Positions 26,412 through 34,599 of a DNA stretch of 64,000 nt are shown here, one piece after another (positions within the stretch are counted from its first letter, which is position 1; each line of letters starts with the position of its first letter). The notes beneath the pieces are model-generated. The model worked only from the letters and a program-made list of their open reading frames with translations, was not told the origin of the DNA and did no database searches. The stretch covers positions 682,001 through 746,000 of the forward strand of contig OZ241380.1 in assembly GCA_965200765.1 (NCBI GenBank), read 5' to 3'. Made by a program: the position numbers and the translations under genes. This stretch comes from G965200765 sp965200765. GTDB lineage: Bacteria; Pseudomonadota; Gammaproteobacteria; Arenicellales; JAJDZL01.

Positions 26412-27701
26412 ATGGCAGGTAGAAAAAATGGATCCAATCGAAGCGACCGGGGACTTCATTGCTCGTTTTGCGGAAAAAGCCAGCACGAAGTTCGCAAGTT
26501 GATTGCCGGCCCATCGGTATTCGTCTGCGACGAATGCGTGGAGCTGTGCAACGACATTATTCGCAGCGAAAGCACCAATGAAGAAACCGCGTCCACCAAA
26601 GGACGCGTGCAGTTTCCCATACCTAGCGAAATTTGTTCCATTCTGGACGAATATGTCATTGGTCAAACGGCCGCGAAGAAGGTGCTGTCGGTAGCTGTTT
26701 ACAATCACTACAAGCGCATCGAGAATGAAGAAGAAGTCAATGATGTTGATATTTCGAAAAGCAATATCCTGCTGATTGGCCCGACCGGGTCCGGCAAAAC
26801 CCTGCTGGCAGAAACCCTTGCGCGGCAACTCAATGTGCCGTTCACAATGGCTGATGCCACGACGCTGACAGAAGCTGGCTATGTTGGAGAAGATGTCGAG
26901 AACATCATTCAAAAACTGCTCCAGAAATGCGATTACGACATTGAGAAAGCACAGGTCGGCATTGTTTATATTGACGAGATCGATAAAATCTCCCGTAAAT
27001 CTGACAACCCGTCGATTACCCGGGATGTGTCGGGCGAGGGTGTGCAACAGGCCTTGCTCAAGTTGATTGAAGGCACAGTTGCATCAGTACCGCCGCAAGG
27101 TGGTCGCAAACATCCGCAACAAGAGTTCTTGCAAGTCGACACCCGTAATGTGTTGTTCATTTGTGGCGGCGCGTTTTCCGGACTGGAGCGCGTAATTCGG
27201 GCGCGCACGGAAAAGAGCGGCATTGGTTTCAGTGCTGATATACAAGGTTCGGGCGAAGAAGAAATTGCAGAAACTTTGAAGCAGGTGGAACCCGAGGATT
27301 TGATCAAATTCGGCCTGATTCCTGAATTTGTTGGCCGATTGCCAGTCGTTTCTACTTTGGAAGAACTGGATGAAGATGCCTTGATGAGAATTCTGGTTGA
27401 ACCGCGCAATGCCTTGTTGAAGCAGTACAAGAAGTTGTTTGCACTGGAAGGAACGAATCTTGAGATTCGGGAAGAAACGTTGAGAGCTGTCGCGCTAAAG
27501 GCAATGGAACGCAAGACCGGTGCGCGCGGTTTACGGTCGATTCTGGAAAATGCCTTGCTTGAAACGATGTACGAATTGCCGTCTATGCCGGATGTCAAGG
27601 AAGTTGTTGTTGATGCCGGTGTGATTACGGACGGCACTCGGCCTTTCTTTATTTTCGAAGAGGAAAACGAGCGTCTGGTATCTTCTAGTGGCAGTAGATA
27701 A
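26412..27701 (+). CDS. clpX: ATP-dependent Clp protease ATP-binding subunit ClpX
   Basis: 429 residues. The N-terminal zinc-binding domain has CSFCGKSQHEVRKLIAG and CDECVELC; Walker A is GPTGSGKT, Walker B VYIDEIDK, the sensor/arginine region RDVSGEGVQQALLKLIEG, and the ClpP-contacting IGF-type loop KSGIGFSAD. It unfolds tagged substrates and feeds them to ClpP. All domains are complete. Confidence 0.97.
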   Translation: MAGRKNGSNRSDRGLHCSFCGKSQHEVRKLIAGPSVFVCDECVELCNDIIRSESTNEETASTKGRVQFPIPSEICSILDEYVIGQTAAKKVLSVAVYNHYKRIENEEEVNDVDISKSNILLIGPTGSGKTLLAETLARQLNVPFTMADATTLTEAGYVGEDVENIIQKLLQKCDYDIEKAQVGIVYIDEIDKISRKSDNPSITRDVSGEGVQQALLKLIEGTVASVPPQGGRKHPQQEFLQVDTRNVLFICGGAFSGLERVIRARTEKSGIGFSADIQGSGEEEIAETLKQVEPEDLIKFGLIPEFVGRLPVVSTLEELDEDALMRILVEPRNALLKQYKKLFALEGTNLEIREETLRAVALKAMERKTGARGLRSILENALLETMYELPSMPDVKEVVVDAGVITDGTRPFFIFEEENERLVSSSGSR

Positions 27702-27733
27702 ATTGAGCGGGTACAATCAACGGCAAGCAGTTG

Positions 27734-27763
27734 TTGCATTTGACACTGCTGACCTTATATAAA
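27734..27763 (+). promoter_or_regulatory. Putative lon promoter
   Basis: TTGCAT at 27734-27739 with TATATA at 27756-27761 (16-base spacer) or TATAAA at 27758-27763 (18-base spacer), 38 bases or more before the lon start. No convincing heat-shock sigma element was seen. Confidence 0.35.
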
Positions 27764-27800
27764 TGAAGATTGCAAATTATTCAAAACAGGTTGGCTGAAA

Positions 27801-30233
27801 GTGAAATCATTGAAGAAACAAGTATCAAAATCGAAACAGGAGCCATTGTTGCTTCCGGTATTGCCGTTGAAAGACGTCGTCGTTTTTCCGTATCTGGTAA
27901 TCCCGCTGTTTGTCGGGCGCTACAAATCGCTTCAGGCCTTGAATCAGGCCGAGCAGCAAGGTACGCATATCTTGTTGCTGACCCAGAAAGAAGATGCCGA
28001 GCATCCGAGTGAAGAACAACTTTACGCTACCGGCACGGTCGCCAAAGTGTTGCAAAGCCTGCAATTGGCGGACAAGACCAGAAAGGTTCTGGTAGAAGGG
28101 GTGCAACGCGCCAAAGTCAAATCATATCAGTTCACGGACGATTGCCTGCTGGCTGAAGTTGCGCCGATAGAATGCAAACCGCTTGTGGGTTCAGTGAATA
28201 AAAAGCTGGACATGATCAAGAAACAGTTTGAACAGTATGTCAAGCACAACCACAAGATACCAGCGGAGATACTTGGTTCGCTTGATGAGATTGAAGAACC
28301 GGGAAAACTGCTGGACACGATTGCAGCTCACCTGGTGAGTCAAAGCGTTGATGACCGTCAGGAAATTCTTGAATATGTAGATGAAAACGAGCGATTCAAG
28401 CAAATCACGGCAATTATTGCGTCTGATACTGAAATGCTCCGGCTTGAAAAGAAAATTCGCTCGCGCGTCAAGCAGCAAATGGAGAAAAGCCAGAAAGAAT
28501 ACTATCTGAACGAGCAAATGAAGGCGATTCAGCGCGAATTGGGGGATTCAGAAGACGGAATGAGCGAGATTGATGAAATCACGCAGAAAGTCGAAGAATC
28601 CGGCATGTCGGCCGAAGCACGCGAAAAGGTTGAAGTGGAAGTGAAGCGGTTGAAAATGATGTCGCCAATGTCTGCTGAAGCGACAGTAGTGAGAAACTTC
28701 ATTGACTGGCTGATTGCTGTACCATGGAAGAAACGTACCCGTATCAACAAAAATCTCAATGCGGCGGAAGGAATTCTGGATGATGACCACTATGGTCTCG
28801 AAAAGGTGAAAGAGAGAATTCTTGAATACCTCGCAGTCCAGCAACGCGTGCGCAAAATCAAAGGTCCAATACTGTGCCTGGTAGGACCTCCGGGAGTTGG
28901 CAAAACTTCGCTGGGTAAATCCGTGGCGAGAGCGACCAACAGAAAATTCATGCGAATGTCGCTGGGCGGCGTTCGCGATGAAGCGGAAATCCGCGGCCAT
29001 CGACGCACTTACATCGGTTCATTGCCCGGCAAGATTATCCAGAACATGGCGAAGGTGAAAGTGAAAAATCCGTTGTTCATGCTTGATGAAGTGGACAAGA
29101 TGTCCATGGACTTCAGAGGTGACCCGTCGTCGGCCTTGCTGGAAGTGCTTGACCCCGAACAGAACCATACATTTGTTGATCACTACCTGGAAGTGGACTA
29201 CGATTTGTCGGAAGTGATGTTTATTGCCACTGCAAACACGTTAAATATTCCGCCGCCGTTGCTGGACCGAATGGAAGTGATTCGAATTTCCGGCTATACC
29301 GAAGAAGAAAAAGTCAAGATTGCTGAACAGTACTTGTTGCCAAAGCAATTGAAGAATAATGGATTGAAGGAGCATGAGGTTGTCATTTCGCGACCCGCAC
29401 TGGTTGATATTGTTCGCTACTATACGCGGGAGGCCGGGGTACGCGGCATGGAGCGGGAAATTGCAAAGATCATGCGAAAAATTGCACGCAAATTTGTGCA
29501 AAGCGAGGGCCGTATCAAGAAAATTTCAATTCGCCCCAAATCTCTGGAAGGGTATCTCGGTGTCAGACAGTATCGATACGGGCGCACCGACGCGGTCAAT
29601 CAGGTGGGGCAAGTGACCGGTTTGGCGTGGACCCAAACTGGTGGAGAACTATTGAATATCGAGGCGATCGTTGTACCAGGGAAGGGTCGCCATATTTATA
29701 CAGGCAAACTGGGAGACGTGATGCATGAATCCATTCAGGCAGCGGTAAGCGTTGTGCGAAGCAGGGCTGCCGGATATGGTATTCCGACCGATTTCTATCA
29801 GCGCAAGGACATTCACGTGCATGTGCCGGAAGGTTCAACTCCCAAAGATGGCCCAAGTGCTGGCGTTGCCATGTCCGTAGCTATCTTTTCAGCGCTGACA
29901 AAGATTCCAATTCGTTCGGATATTGCAATGACGGGTGAAATCACGTTGCGCGGCGAAGTGTTGCCGATTGGCGGACTCAAGGAGAAGTTGCTGGCGGCGC
30001 ATCGCGGCGGTGTTGAGAGAGTCCTGATTCCCGACGAATCCAAGAAAGATCTGGTTGAAATTCCGGCCAAGGTGAAAGAAAACCTTGAAATCATCCCGGT
30101 TCGCTGGATTGACGAAGTACTTGAATTATCACTTGAATCAATGCCAGAGGTTCGGCCAAAATCCGATGATCTGGATGTAGAGATGGAATTGGACGACCAA
30201 ACCAAGGATTCTGCCGAGGTTGTCAAGCACTGA
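27801..30233 (+). CDS. lon: ATP-dependent protease Lon
   Basis: 810 residues, full length. An N-terminal substrate-recognition domain (PVLPLKDVVVFPYLVIPLFVGR), a coiled region, the AAA module with GPPGVGKTS and FMLDEVDKMS, and the C-terminal serine/lysine protease domain with the catalytic serine in PKDGPSAGVAMS and lysine in GGLKEKLLAAHRGG. It degrades damaged and regulatory proteins. The start is GTG 27801 (MKSLKKQ). It lies 99 bases after clpX with its own likely promoter. Confidence 0.97.
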   Translation: MKSLKKQVSKSKQEPLLLPVLPLKDVVVFPYLVIPLFVGRYKSLQALNQAEQQGTHILLLTQKEDAEHPSEEQLYATGTVAKVLQSLQLADKTRKVLVEGVQRAKVKSYQFTDDCLLAEVAPIECKPLVGSVNKKLDMIKKQFEQYVKHNHKIPAEILGSLDEIEEPGKLLDTIAAHLVSQSVDDRQEILEYVDENERFKQITAIIASDTEMLRLEKKIRSRVKQQMEKSQKEYYLNEQMKAIQRELGDSEDGMSEIDEITQKVEESGMSAEAREKVEVEVKRLKMMSPMSAEATVVRNFIDWLIAVPWKKRTRINKNLNAAEGILDDDHYGLEKVKERILEYLAVQQRVRKIKGPILCLVGPPGVGKTSLGKSVARATNRKFMRMSLGGVRDEAEIRGHRRTYIGSLPGKIIQNMAKVKVKNPLFMLDEVDKMSMDFRGDPSSALLEVLDPEQNHTFVDHYLEVDYDLSEVMFIATANTLNIPPPLLDRMEVIRISGYTEEEKVKIAEQYLLPKQLKNNGLKEHEVVISRPALVDIVRYYTREAGVRGMEREIAKIMRKIARKFVQSEGRIKKISIRPKSLEGYLGVRQYRYGRTDAVNQVGQVTGLAWTQTGGELLNIEAIVVPGKGRHIYTGKLGDVMHESIQAAVSVVRSRAAGYGIPTDFYQRKDIHVHVPEGSTPKDGPSAGVAMSVAIFSALTKIPIRSDIAMTGEITLRGEVLPIGGLKEKLLAAHRGGVERVLIPDESKKDLVEIPAKVKENLEIIPVRWIDEVLELSLESMPEVRPKSDDLDVEMELDDQTKDSAEVVKH

Positions 30234-30309
30234 TTCCATTATTGATTTTGGGTTGCCTACCCGGTTGTTTCAGGCCGGGGAATCCCTGACTTTGAGAAAA
30301 CTTAAATCA

Positions 30310-30341
30310 TTGGCAGTGATTTGTGTGATAATTGGTATACT
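30310..30341 (+). promoter_or_regulatory. Putative hupB promoter
   Basis: An extended -10, TGGTATACT with the hexamer at 30336-30341, and TTGGCA at 30310-30315 (20-base spacing, long). About 88 bases before the hupB start. Confidence 0.4.
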
Positions 30342-30428
30342 GTTCGTGCGTTTTTCAAAAATTGTTACGCGAACTTATTCTGGTTTTTTACGGTGTAGCC
30401 TGTTATTCCACTACCGAGGATGTTTATG

Positions 30429-30701
30429 ATGAACAAAACAGATTTAATTTCAAATGTAGCGTCAAGTGCGAATTTGTCGAAAGCCGATGCAGCAAAGGCG
30501 GTTGACGGTGTCTTGTCTCAGATTGAGTCGGCACTGAGCAATAATGATGTTGTGAGCCTAGTTGGGTTTGGAACTTTTTCAACTTCTGATCGACCCGCGA
30601 GAAAAGGGAGAAATCCGCGTGATGGTTCGGAAATCAATATTCCGGCTTCCACGGTCGTAAAGTTCAAGGCTGGCAAGGCACTTCGAGACGCTGTAAATTG
30701 A
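30429..30701 (+). CDS. hupB: DNA-binding protein HU (beta type)
   Basis: 90 residues, the exact HU size. It begins MNKTDLISNVA and has the beta-arm GFGTFSTSDRPARKGRNPRDG, with the intercalating proline in NIPASTVVKFKAGKALRDAVN. It is a nucleoid protein that bends and constrains DNA. I chose ATG 30429 because GAGGA at 30416-30420 is 8 bases upstream; the ATG at 30420 overlaps that site and ATG 30426 is the other option. Follows lon as in enteric bacteria. Confidence 0.96.
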   Translation: MNKTDLISNVASSANLSKADAAKAVDGVLSQIESALSNNDVVSLVGFGTFSTSDRPARKGRNPRDGSEINIPASTVVKFKAGKALRDAVN

Positions 30702-30710
30702 GCAGAAGCC

Positions 30711-30786
30711 GGGTGCTTAGCTCAGTCGGGAGAGCGTCGCCCTTACAAGGCGAAGGTCGCAGGTTCAAGTCCCGCAGCACCCACCA
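30711..30786 (+). tRNA. tRNA-Val (TAC)
   Basis: Acceptor GGGTGCT pairs with AGCACCC; anticodon stem TCGCC/GGCGA with loop CTTACAA gives TAC; T-arm GGTTCAAGTCC; CCA encoded. Nine bases before tRNA-Asp and nine after the hupB stop, so probably processed from a hupB-tRNA transcript. Confidence 0.97.
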
Positions 30787-30795
30787 GGATATGCG

Positions 30796-30873
30796 GGAGC
30801 GGTAGTTCAGATTGGTTAGAATTCCGGCCTGTCAAGCCGGGGGTCGCGGGTTCAAGTCCCGTCCGCTCCGCCA
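30796..30873 (+). tRNA. tRNA-Asp (GTC)
   Basis: Acceptor GGAGCGG pairs with CCGCTCC; the anticodon loop in GGCCTGTCAAGCC reads GTC; T-arm GGTTCAAGTCC; G discriminator and encoded CCA. Paired with the upstream tRNA-Val and followed by a long stem-loop. Confidence 0.97.
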
Positions 30874-30890
30874 TATCTCATGTAGTCGAA

Positions 30891-30948
30891 CAATTGATCG
30901 CTTGCCAGGATTCAAGGATTATTGAACAACTGTGCAAGCGATTTATTG
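30891..30948 (+). ncRNA. Long stem-loop between tRNA-Asp and ppiD
   Basis: The sequence can fold as CAAT, two unpaired bases, ATCGCTTGC (30897-30905), CAG, a loop containing a smaller TTCAA/TTGAA hairpin, CTG, one bulged T, GCAAGCGAT (30934-30942), two unpaired bases and ATTG. The 9-base central stem is perfect. No U-run follows, so it is not a standard terminator. It may protect or process the tRNA transcript end or attenuate read-through into ppiD (start 50 bases later). Role is inference. Confidence 0.45.
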
Positions 30949-30997
30949 CTGGAGTCTGTCATTGTTTTCCTATTAGTATCAAGATTCAAACTAGGCT

Positions 30998-32908
30998 ATG
31001 CTAACGAGTATCCGCGCCCGCGCTACAGGATGGATTGCGTGGGCAATCGTCATCTTTATTTCGATTCCATTTGCACTTTGGGGTGTCAATTCCTACTTTG
31101 AAGGCGGTGCCAGTATCCACGTCGCAGTGGTTGATGGTGAAGAAATCGATCAACAAGCCTATGAGCGAGCACTGTACATTGAACGCGACAATCTCAGGCG
31201 GCAAATGGGAAGCAATGTTGATCACGATTACCTTTCAAGTTCAGTAGTCGGTCGACAAGTGATTGATAGCATGATCAGTGATATGCTGCAGTTTCAATAT
31301 GCACGCGACAACGGTTATACCGTTGATGATGAGACGTTGGCCAAGGCGATTCGCAGATTTCCGGATTTCATGACGAATGAGCAGTTTGACCCGAATCGGT
31401 ATGAACGAATCCTGCAGTTTTCAGGCTATTCGGTATCCGAGTTTGAAGAGAGTCAACGGCAAGCTGCGACTGTATTCCAGATTCAAAACAGTTTTGTATT
31501 GTCCTCTTTCAATGTCGACAAGGTGACAGACGATGCCTTGACTCTGCTGATTCAAGAGAGAAATGGTGACTATGTCCTGATTACGCCCGAACAATACGCA
31601 TCGGAGATTGAGGTTTCCGAAGAACAAATACAGGAACGGTACGAAAGCAACAAGAATCAATACACGGACCCGGAAAAAGTGAAGGTTGAATACATTCAGT
31701 TGTCGGTGTCCGACTTCGCGACCGATTATGCTCCAAGCGAGCAAATCATTCAGGAATTGTATGACTCGCAGATGAATGAATTCTTGCGCGAAGAGACTCG
31801 CTCGGTGAGCCACATTCTTATCAAGCCGGAAGGTGATTCTGAAGAAGACGAAACAAAAGCAAAGGAACTGGCCGATGATGTTGCCAGCAGAGCAAAAGCT
31901 GGAGAAGACTTTGCCGAGTTGGTGACAACTTATTCAGAAGATACAGGTTCAGTTCAGCAGGGAGGGAGCATTGGTGAGGTCAATCGCGGTGCCACTGTGC
32001 CGGAATTTGAACGAGTGGCATTTTCCCTTGAGAAAGGTGTCATCAGCGACCCGGTGAGGTCGTCATTTGGCTATCACATCATTCGTGTGGACGAAATTCG
32101 TGCCGAGGAAATTCAACCATTGGAAGAAGTCAAGGAAGAGCTAGTGGCACAAGCTGTAAAAGTACAGGCGGAAAGTGAATTGGGCGGAATACTTGAAGAG
32201 GTGAGAAATGTTGCATACGAACAACCGGACAGTCTGGAGCCCGTTGCTGATTTATTCAATCAGGAAATCAAGACTTCCGACTGGTTCACGCGCGAGTTTG
32301 GCAATGACGTTGCTTCCAATGACATTGTGCGCACTGTGGCATTCAGTGATTTGGTGCTGGAAGAAGGCTTCAACAGTGAACTTCTTGAACTGGACGTAGA
32401 AAATTATGTCGTATTGAGAAAAGCAGATTATGAAGCTGCCGTGCAACTTGCGGTCGATGACGTTCGAGACGAAATTACAGAGTCGCTGCTTAGAGAAATG
32501 TCCATCGAACAGGCCCGGTCTGTTGGAGAAGAAACGATTGAAAATCTGAAAAGAGGAGACGACTGGGATGAATTTGTTGCAGAAAACGGTTTGACAGCCG
32601 AAAGTCTTCCGCCACTAGAAGGCGATCCGGACAATCCGGACTCATACAGAATTTCCAGTTTCGTTTATTCGGCGCCTTTGCCATTGGCCGATGAGGTTAT
32701 TTTCGGCGGCGATGCATTGTTTGATGGGCGATTTGTGGTTTATCGAATTGTTGGTGTAACGGAAGGCGATATAGCTACGGCCGAGGAAGAACAACGGTCG
32801 CAGATTGAGAACCTGTTGAAAAACCGGTTTGGAACTGAACTCTATCAGAACTATGTTACAAATCTGAAAGATTCGGCAAATATCAAGATTTACGAAGAAT
32901 TTCTGTAA
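30998..32908 (+). CDS. ppiD: Membrane-anchored peptidyl-prolyl isomerase-like chaperone PpiD
   Basis: 636 residues. One N-terminal membrane anchor (AWAIVIFISIPFALWGVNSYF), a SurA-type chaperone region, and a parvulin domain at about 265-360 (RSVSHILIKPEGDSEEDETKAKELAD and the C-terminal FGYHIIRVDEIR). PpiD sits at the Sec translocon and helps periplasmic protein folding. The size and the position after hupB match the family. Its 3' end stops 8 bases from the convergent fabI gene. Confidence 0.93.
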   Translation: MLTSIRARATGWIAWAIVIFISIPFALWGVNSYFEGGASIHVAVVDGEEIDQQAYERALYIERDNLRRQMGSNVDHDYLSSSVVGRQVIDSMISDMLQFQYARDNGYTVDDETLAKAIRRFPDFMTNEQFDPNRYERILQFSGYSVSEFEESQRQAATVFQIQNSFVLSSFNVDKVTDDALTLLIQERNGDYVLITPEQYASEIEVSEEQIQERYESNKNQYTDPEKVKVEYIQLSVSDFATDYAPSEQIIQELYDSQMNEFLREETRSVSHILIKPEGDSEEDETKAKELADDVASRAKAGEDFAELVTTYSEDTGSVQQGGSIGEVNRGATVPEFERVAFSLEKGVISDPVRSSFGYHIIRVDEIRAEEIQPLEEVKEELVAQAVKVQAESELGGILEEVRNVAYEQPDSLEPVADLFNQEIKTSDWFTREFGNDVASNDIVRTVAFSDLVLEEGFNSELLELDVENYVVLRKADYEAAVQLAVDDVRDEITESLLREMSIEQARSVGEETIENLKRGDDWDEFVAENGLTAESLPPLEGDPDNPDSYRISSFVYSAPLPLADEVIFGGDALFDGRFVVYRIVGVTEGDIATAEEEQRSQIENLLKNRFGTELYQNYVTNLKDSANIKIYEEFL

Positions 32909-32916
32909 AGCGGTCC

Positions 32917-33705
32917 CTAGAGCATTTGCTCACTTAGACCAACAATATTGAATCCCCCGTCAACGTAAAGAATTTCACCTGTGATCCCTGAAGCAAGGTC
33001 CGAACATAAAAATGAAGCGGCGTTGCCGACTTCTTCAATTGAAACGCTGCGACCAAGCGGTGCTGCTTTTCCATAGTGGTCAATCATTGCTTTCATGCCC
33101 CGGATTCCGGAGGCCGCAAGTGTACGGATAGGACCTGCAGAGACTGCATTGACACGAATGTTTTTTGGACCAAGTGTTTGGGCAGTGTAGCGAACATTCG
33201 CTTCAAGACTGGCTTTGGCGAGTCCCATGACATTGTAGCCGGGCATGGCACGCATCGCGCCGATATAGGTTACGGTAAGCAACGCACTATTTTGATTTTC
33301 CATTAACGGAGCAAATACTTGTGCCATTGCCGAGAAACTGTAAGAACTGATGTCGTGTGCAATTGTGAAGCCTTCCCGCGTAACCGCATCCAAAAACATT
33401 CCTTCTAGTTGTTCTCTGGGCGCATAAGCCAAAGAATGAACCAGGATGTCGACATGTTCCCAAACATCGGATGCTGTATCTCGCAGAGAAGTAATCTGTT
33501 CGTCGATGGATACGTCGCAGGGTGCAATAAATTCTGCATTGAATTCGCGTGCAAATTTTTCTACGCGCGGGCGTAACTTGTCATTCTGGTATGTGAGTCC
33601 AAGTTTGGCGCCTTGTTCGTGCATGGCATTCGCGATGCCCCAAGCGATGGAGCGGTTGCTAGCGATTCCGGTTACGATGGCGCGTTTTCCAGCAAGAATT
33701 CCCAT
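32917..33705 (-). CDS. fabI: Enoyl-[acyl-carrier-protein] reductase FabI
   Basis: 262 residues of the short-chain dehydrogenase fold, FabI type: GILAGKRAIVTGIASNRSIAWGIA binds NADH; Y147, Y157 and K164 form the YNVMGLAK active site with the FabI Y-x6-K spacing. It completes each fatty-acid elongation cycle. ATG 33705 is the family start; the open frame extends upstream but no protein character is seen there. Divergent from rsmJ with a 77-base shared control region. The Y-x6-K spacing is the one found in triclosan-sensitive FabI proteins. Confidence 0.95.
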   Translation of the reverse strand: MGILAGKRAIVTGIASNRSIAWGIANAMHEQGAKLGLTYQNDKLRPRVEKFAREFNAEFIAPCDVSIDEQITSLRDTASDVWEHVDILVHSLAYAPREQLEGMFLDAVTREGFTIAHDISSYSFSAMAQVFAPLMENQNSALLTVTYIGAMRAMPGYNVMGLAKASLEANVRYTAQTLGPKNIRVNAVSAGPIRTLAASGIRGMKAMIDHYGKAAPLGRSVSIEEVGNAASFLCSDLASGITGEILYVDGGFNIVGLSEQML

Positions 33706-33782
33706 GGTCAGATTTCTGGTTTGATATTGGTTTAGTGTATGGGTCGAATTGAGTGCTATTTTAACATTGAGAAGGCTTTTGT

Positions 33783-34589
33783 ATGAGGAGAGTTGAACCG
33801 AAACATGTTCCCGGAACTGTAATGACTGGAGTATTGCGATCTGAACAGTACCCTGAACGGATCGAAGACATTTCACAGAAATTTGATTTGCCGATCATTG
33901 CAGATTCGGAAATGTCCAGTTATCGATATGGACTTGCGATTGACGATGACGGACTTTACCTTGCTGACCTGACATACCCGACGCACCAGCCGATGCGTGC
34001 AACAAGGCGTTTCGGAGGTTGGGTGACCCGGAAAAATTTGTTTGGCCAAGCAATTGGCATGAAATCCAAATTTGTAGTTGATGCCACTGCCGGATTTGGT
34101 GAAGATGCAATACTGCTGACCAGAATGGGGTTTTCGGTGCTGGCTATAGAGCGTTCCGGTCCAATCGCAGCATTGCTGGAAGATATGGTTCAGAAATTCC
34201 ACGAAATGGCAAAGTACCCGGAGTTGCTTGAATTTCGCTACGGCGATTCAATTATGGAACTTGTTTCGTTGTCTCCCGTACCAGATGCGATTCTTTTGGA
34301 CCCAATGTATCCCGAAGGTCGAAAGCGCAGTATTCGTGTTCGTCGGTCGCGTTCGATGCTGAGAAGCATTGTGGGTGACGACGTTGATATGGACGAATTG
34401 CTTGAAGTGGCGCTATCCTGTCAATCGCGAGTGGTGGTGAAACGGCCCCATTTTGCACCTTCTTTGCGTCCCGAGCGTTTATCGAAAAAATTTGAAGGGA
34501 AGTTGGTGCGTTATGATGTGTATTTCCCTACCGGCCCTAATGAAAGCTTGTCAGAAAAAACTGCTGGATCCGATCGAAATTTTGTCTGA
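33783..34589 (+). CDS. rsmJ: 16S rRNA (guanine-1516-N2) methyltransferase RsmJ
   Basis: 268 residues of a class I SAM-dependent methyltransferase: the SAM-binding VVDATAGFGEDAILLTRMG (about 99-117), and the amino-methylating motif DPMYPEGRKRS typical of RsmJ. RsmJ methylates G1516 of 16S rRNA. The first 75 residues match the RsmJ pattern GLYLADLTYPTHQPM less strictly. The end lies 10 bases from the convergent valS. ATG 33783. Confidence 0.88.
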   Translation: MRRVEPKHVPGTVMTGVLRSEQYPERIEDISQKFDLPIIADSEMSSYRYGLAIDDDGLYLADLTYPTHQPMRATRRFGGWVTRKNLFGQAIGMKSKFVVDATAGFGEDAILLTRMGFSVLAIERSGPIAALLEDMVQKFHEMAKYPELLEFRYGDSIMELVSLSPVPDAILLDPMYPEGRKRSIRVRRSRSMLRSIVGDDVDMDELLEVALSCQSRVVVKRPHFAPSLRPERLSKKFEGKLVRYDVYFPTGPNESLSEKTAGSDRNFV

Positions 34590-34599
34590 TATTGATCAG

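Noticed and set aside
26966..27739. 257-codon open frame on the minus strand across clpX
   Set aside because: Antisense shadow of a highly conserved gene; serine-rich, low-complexity translation.
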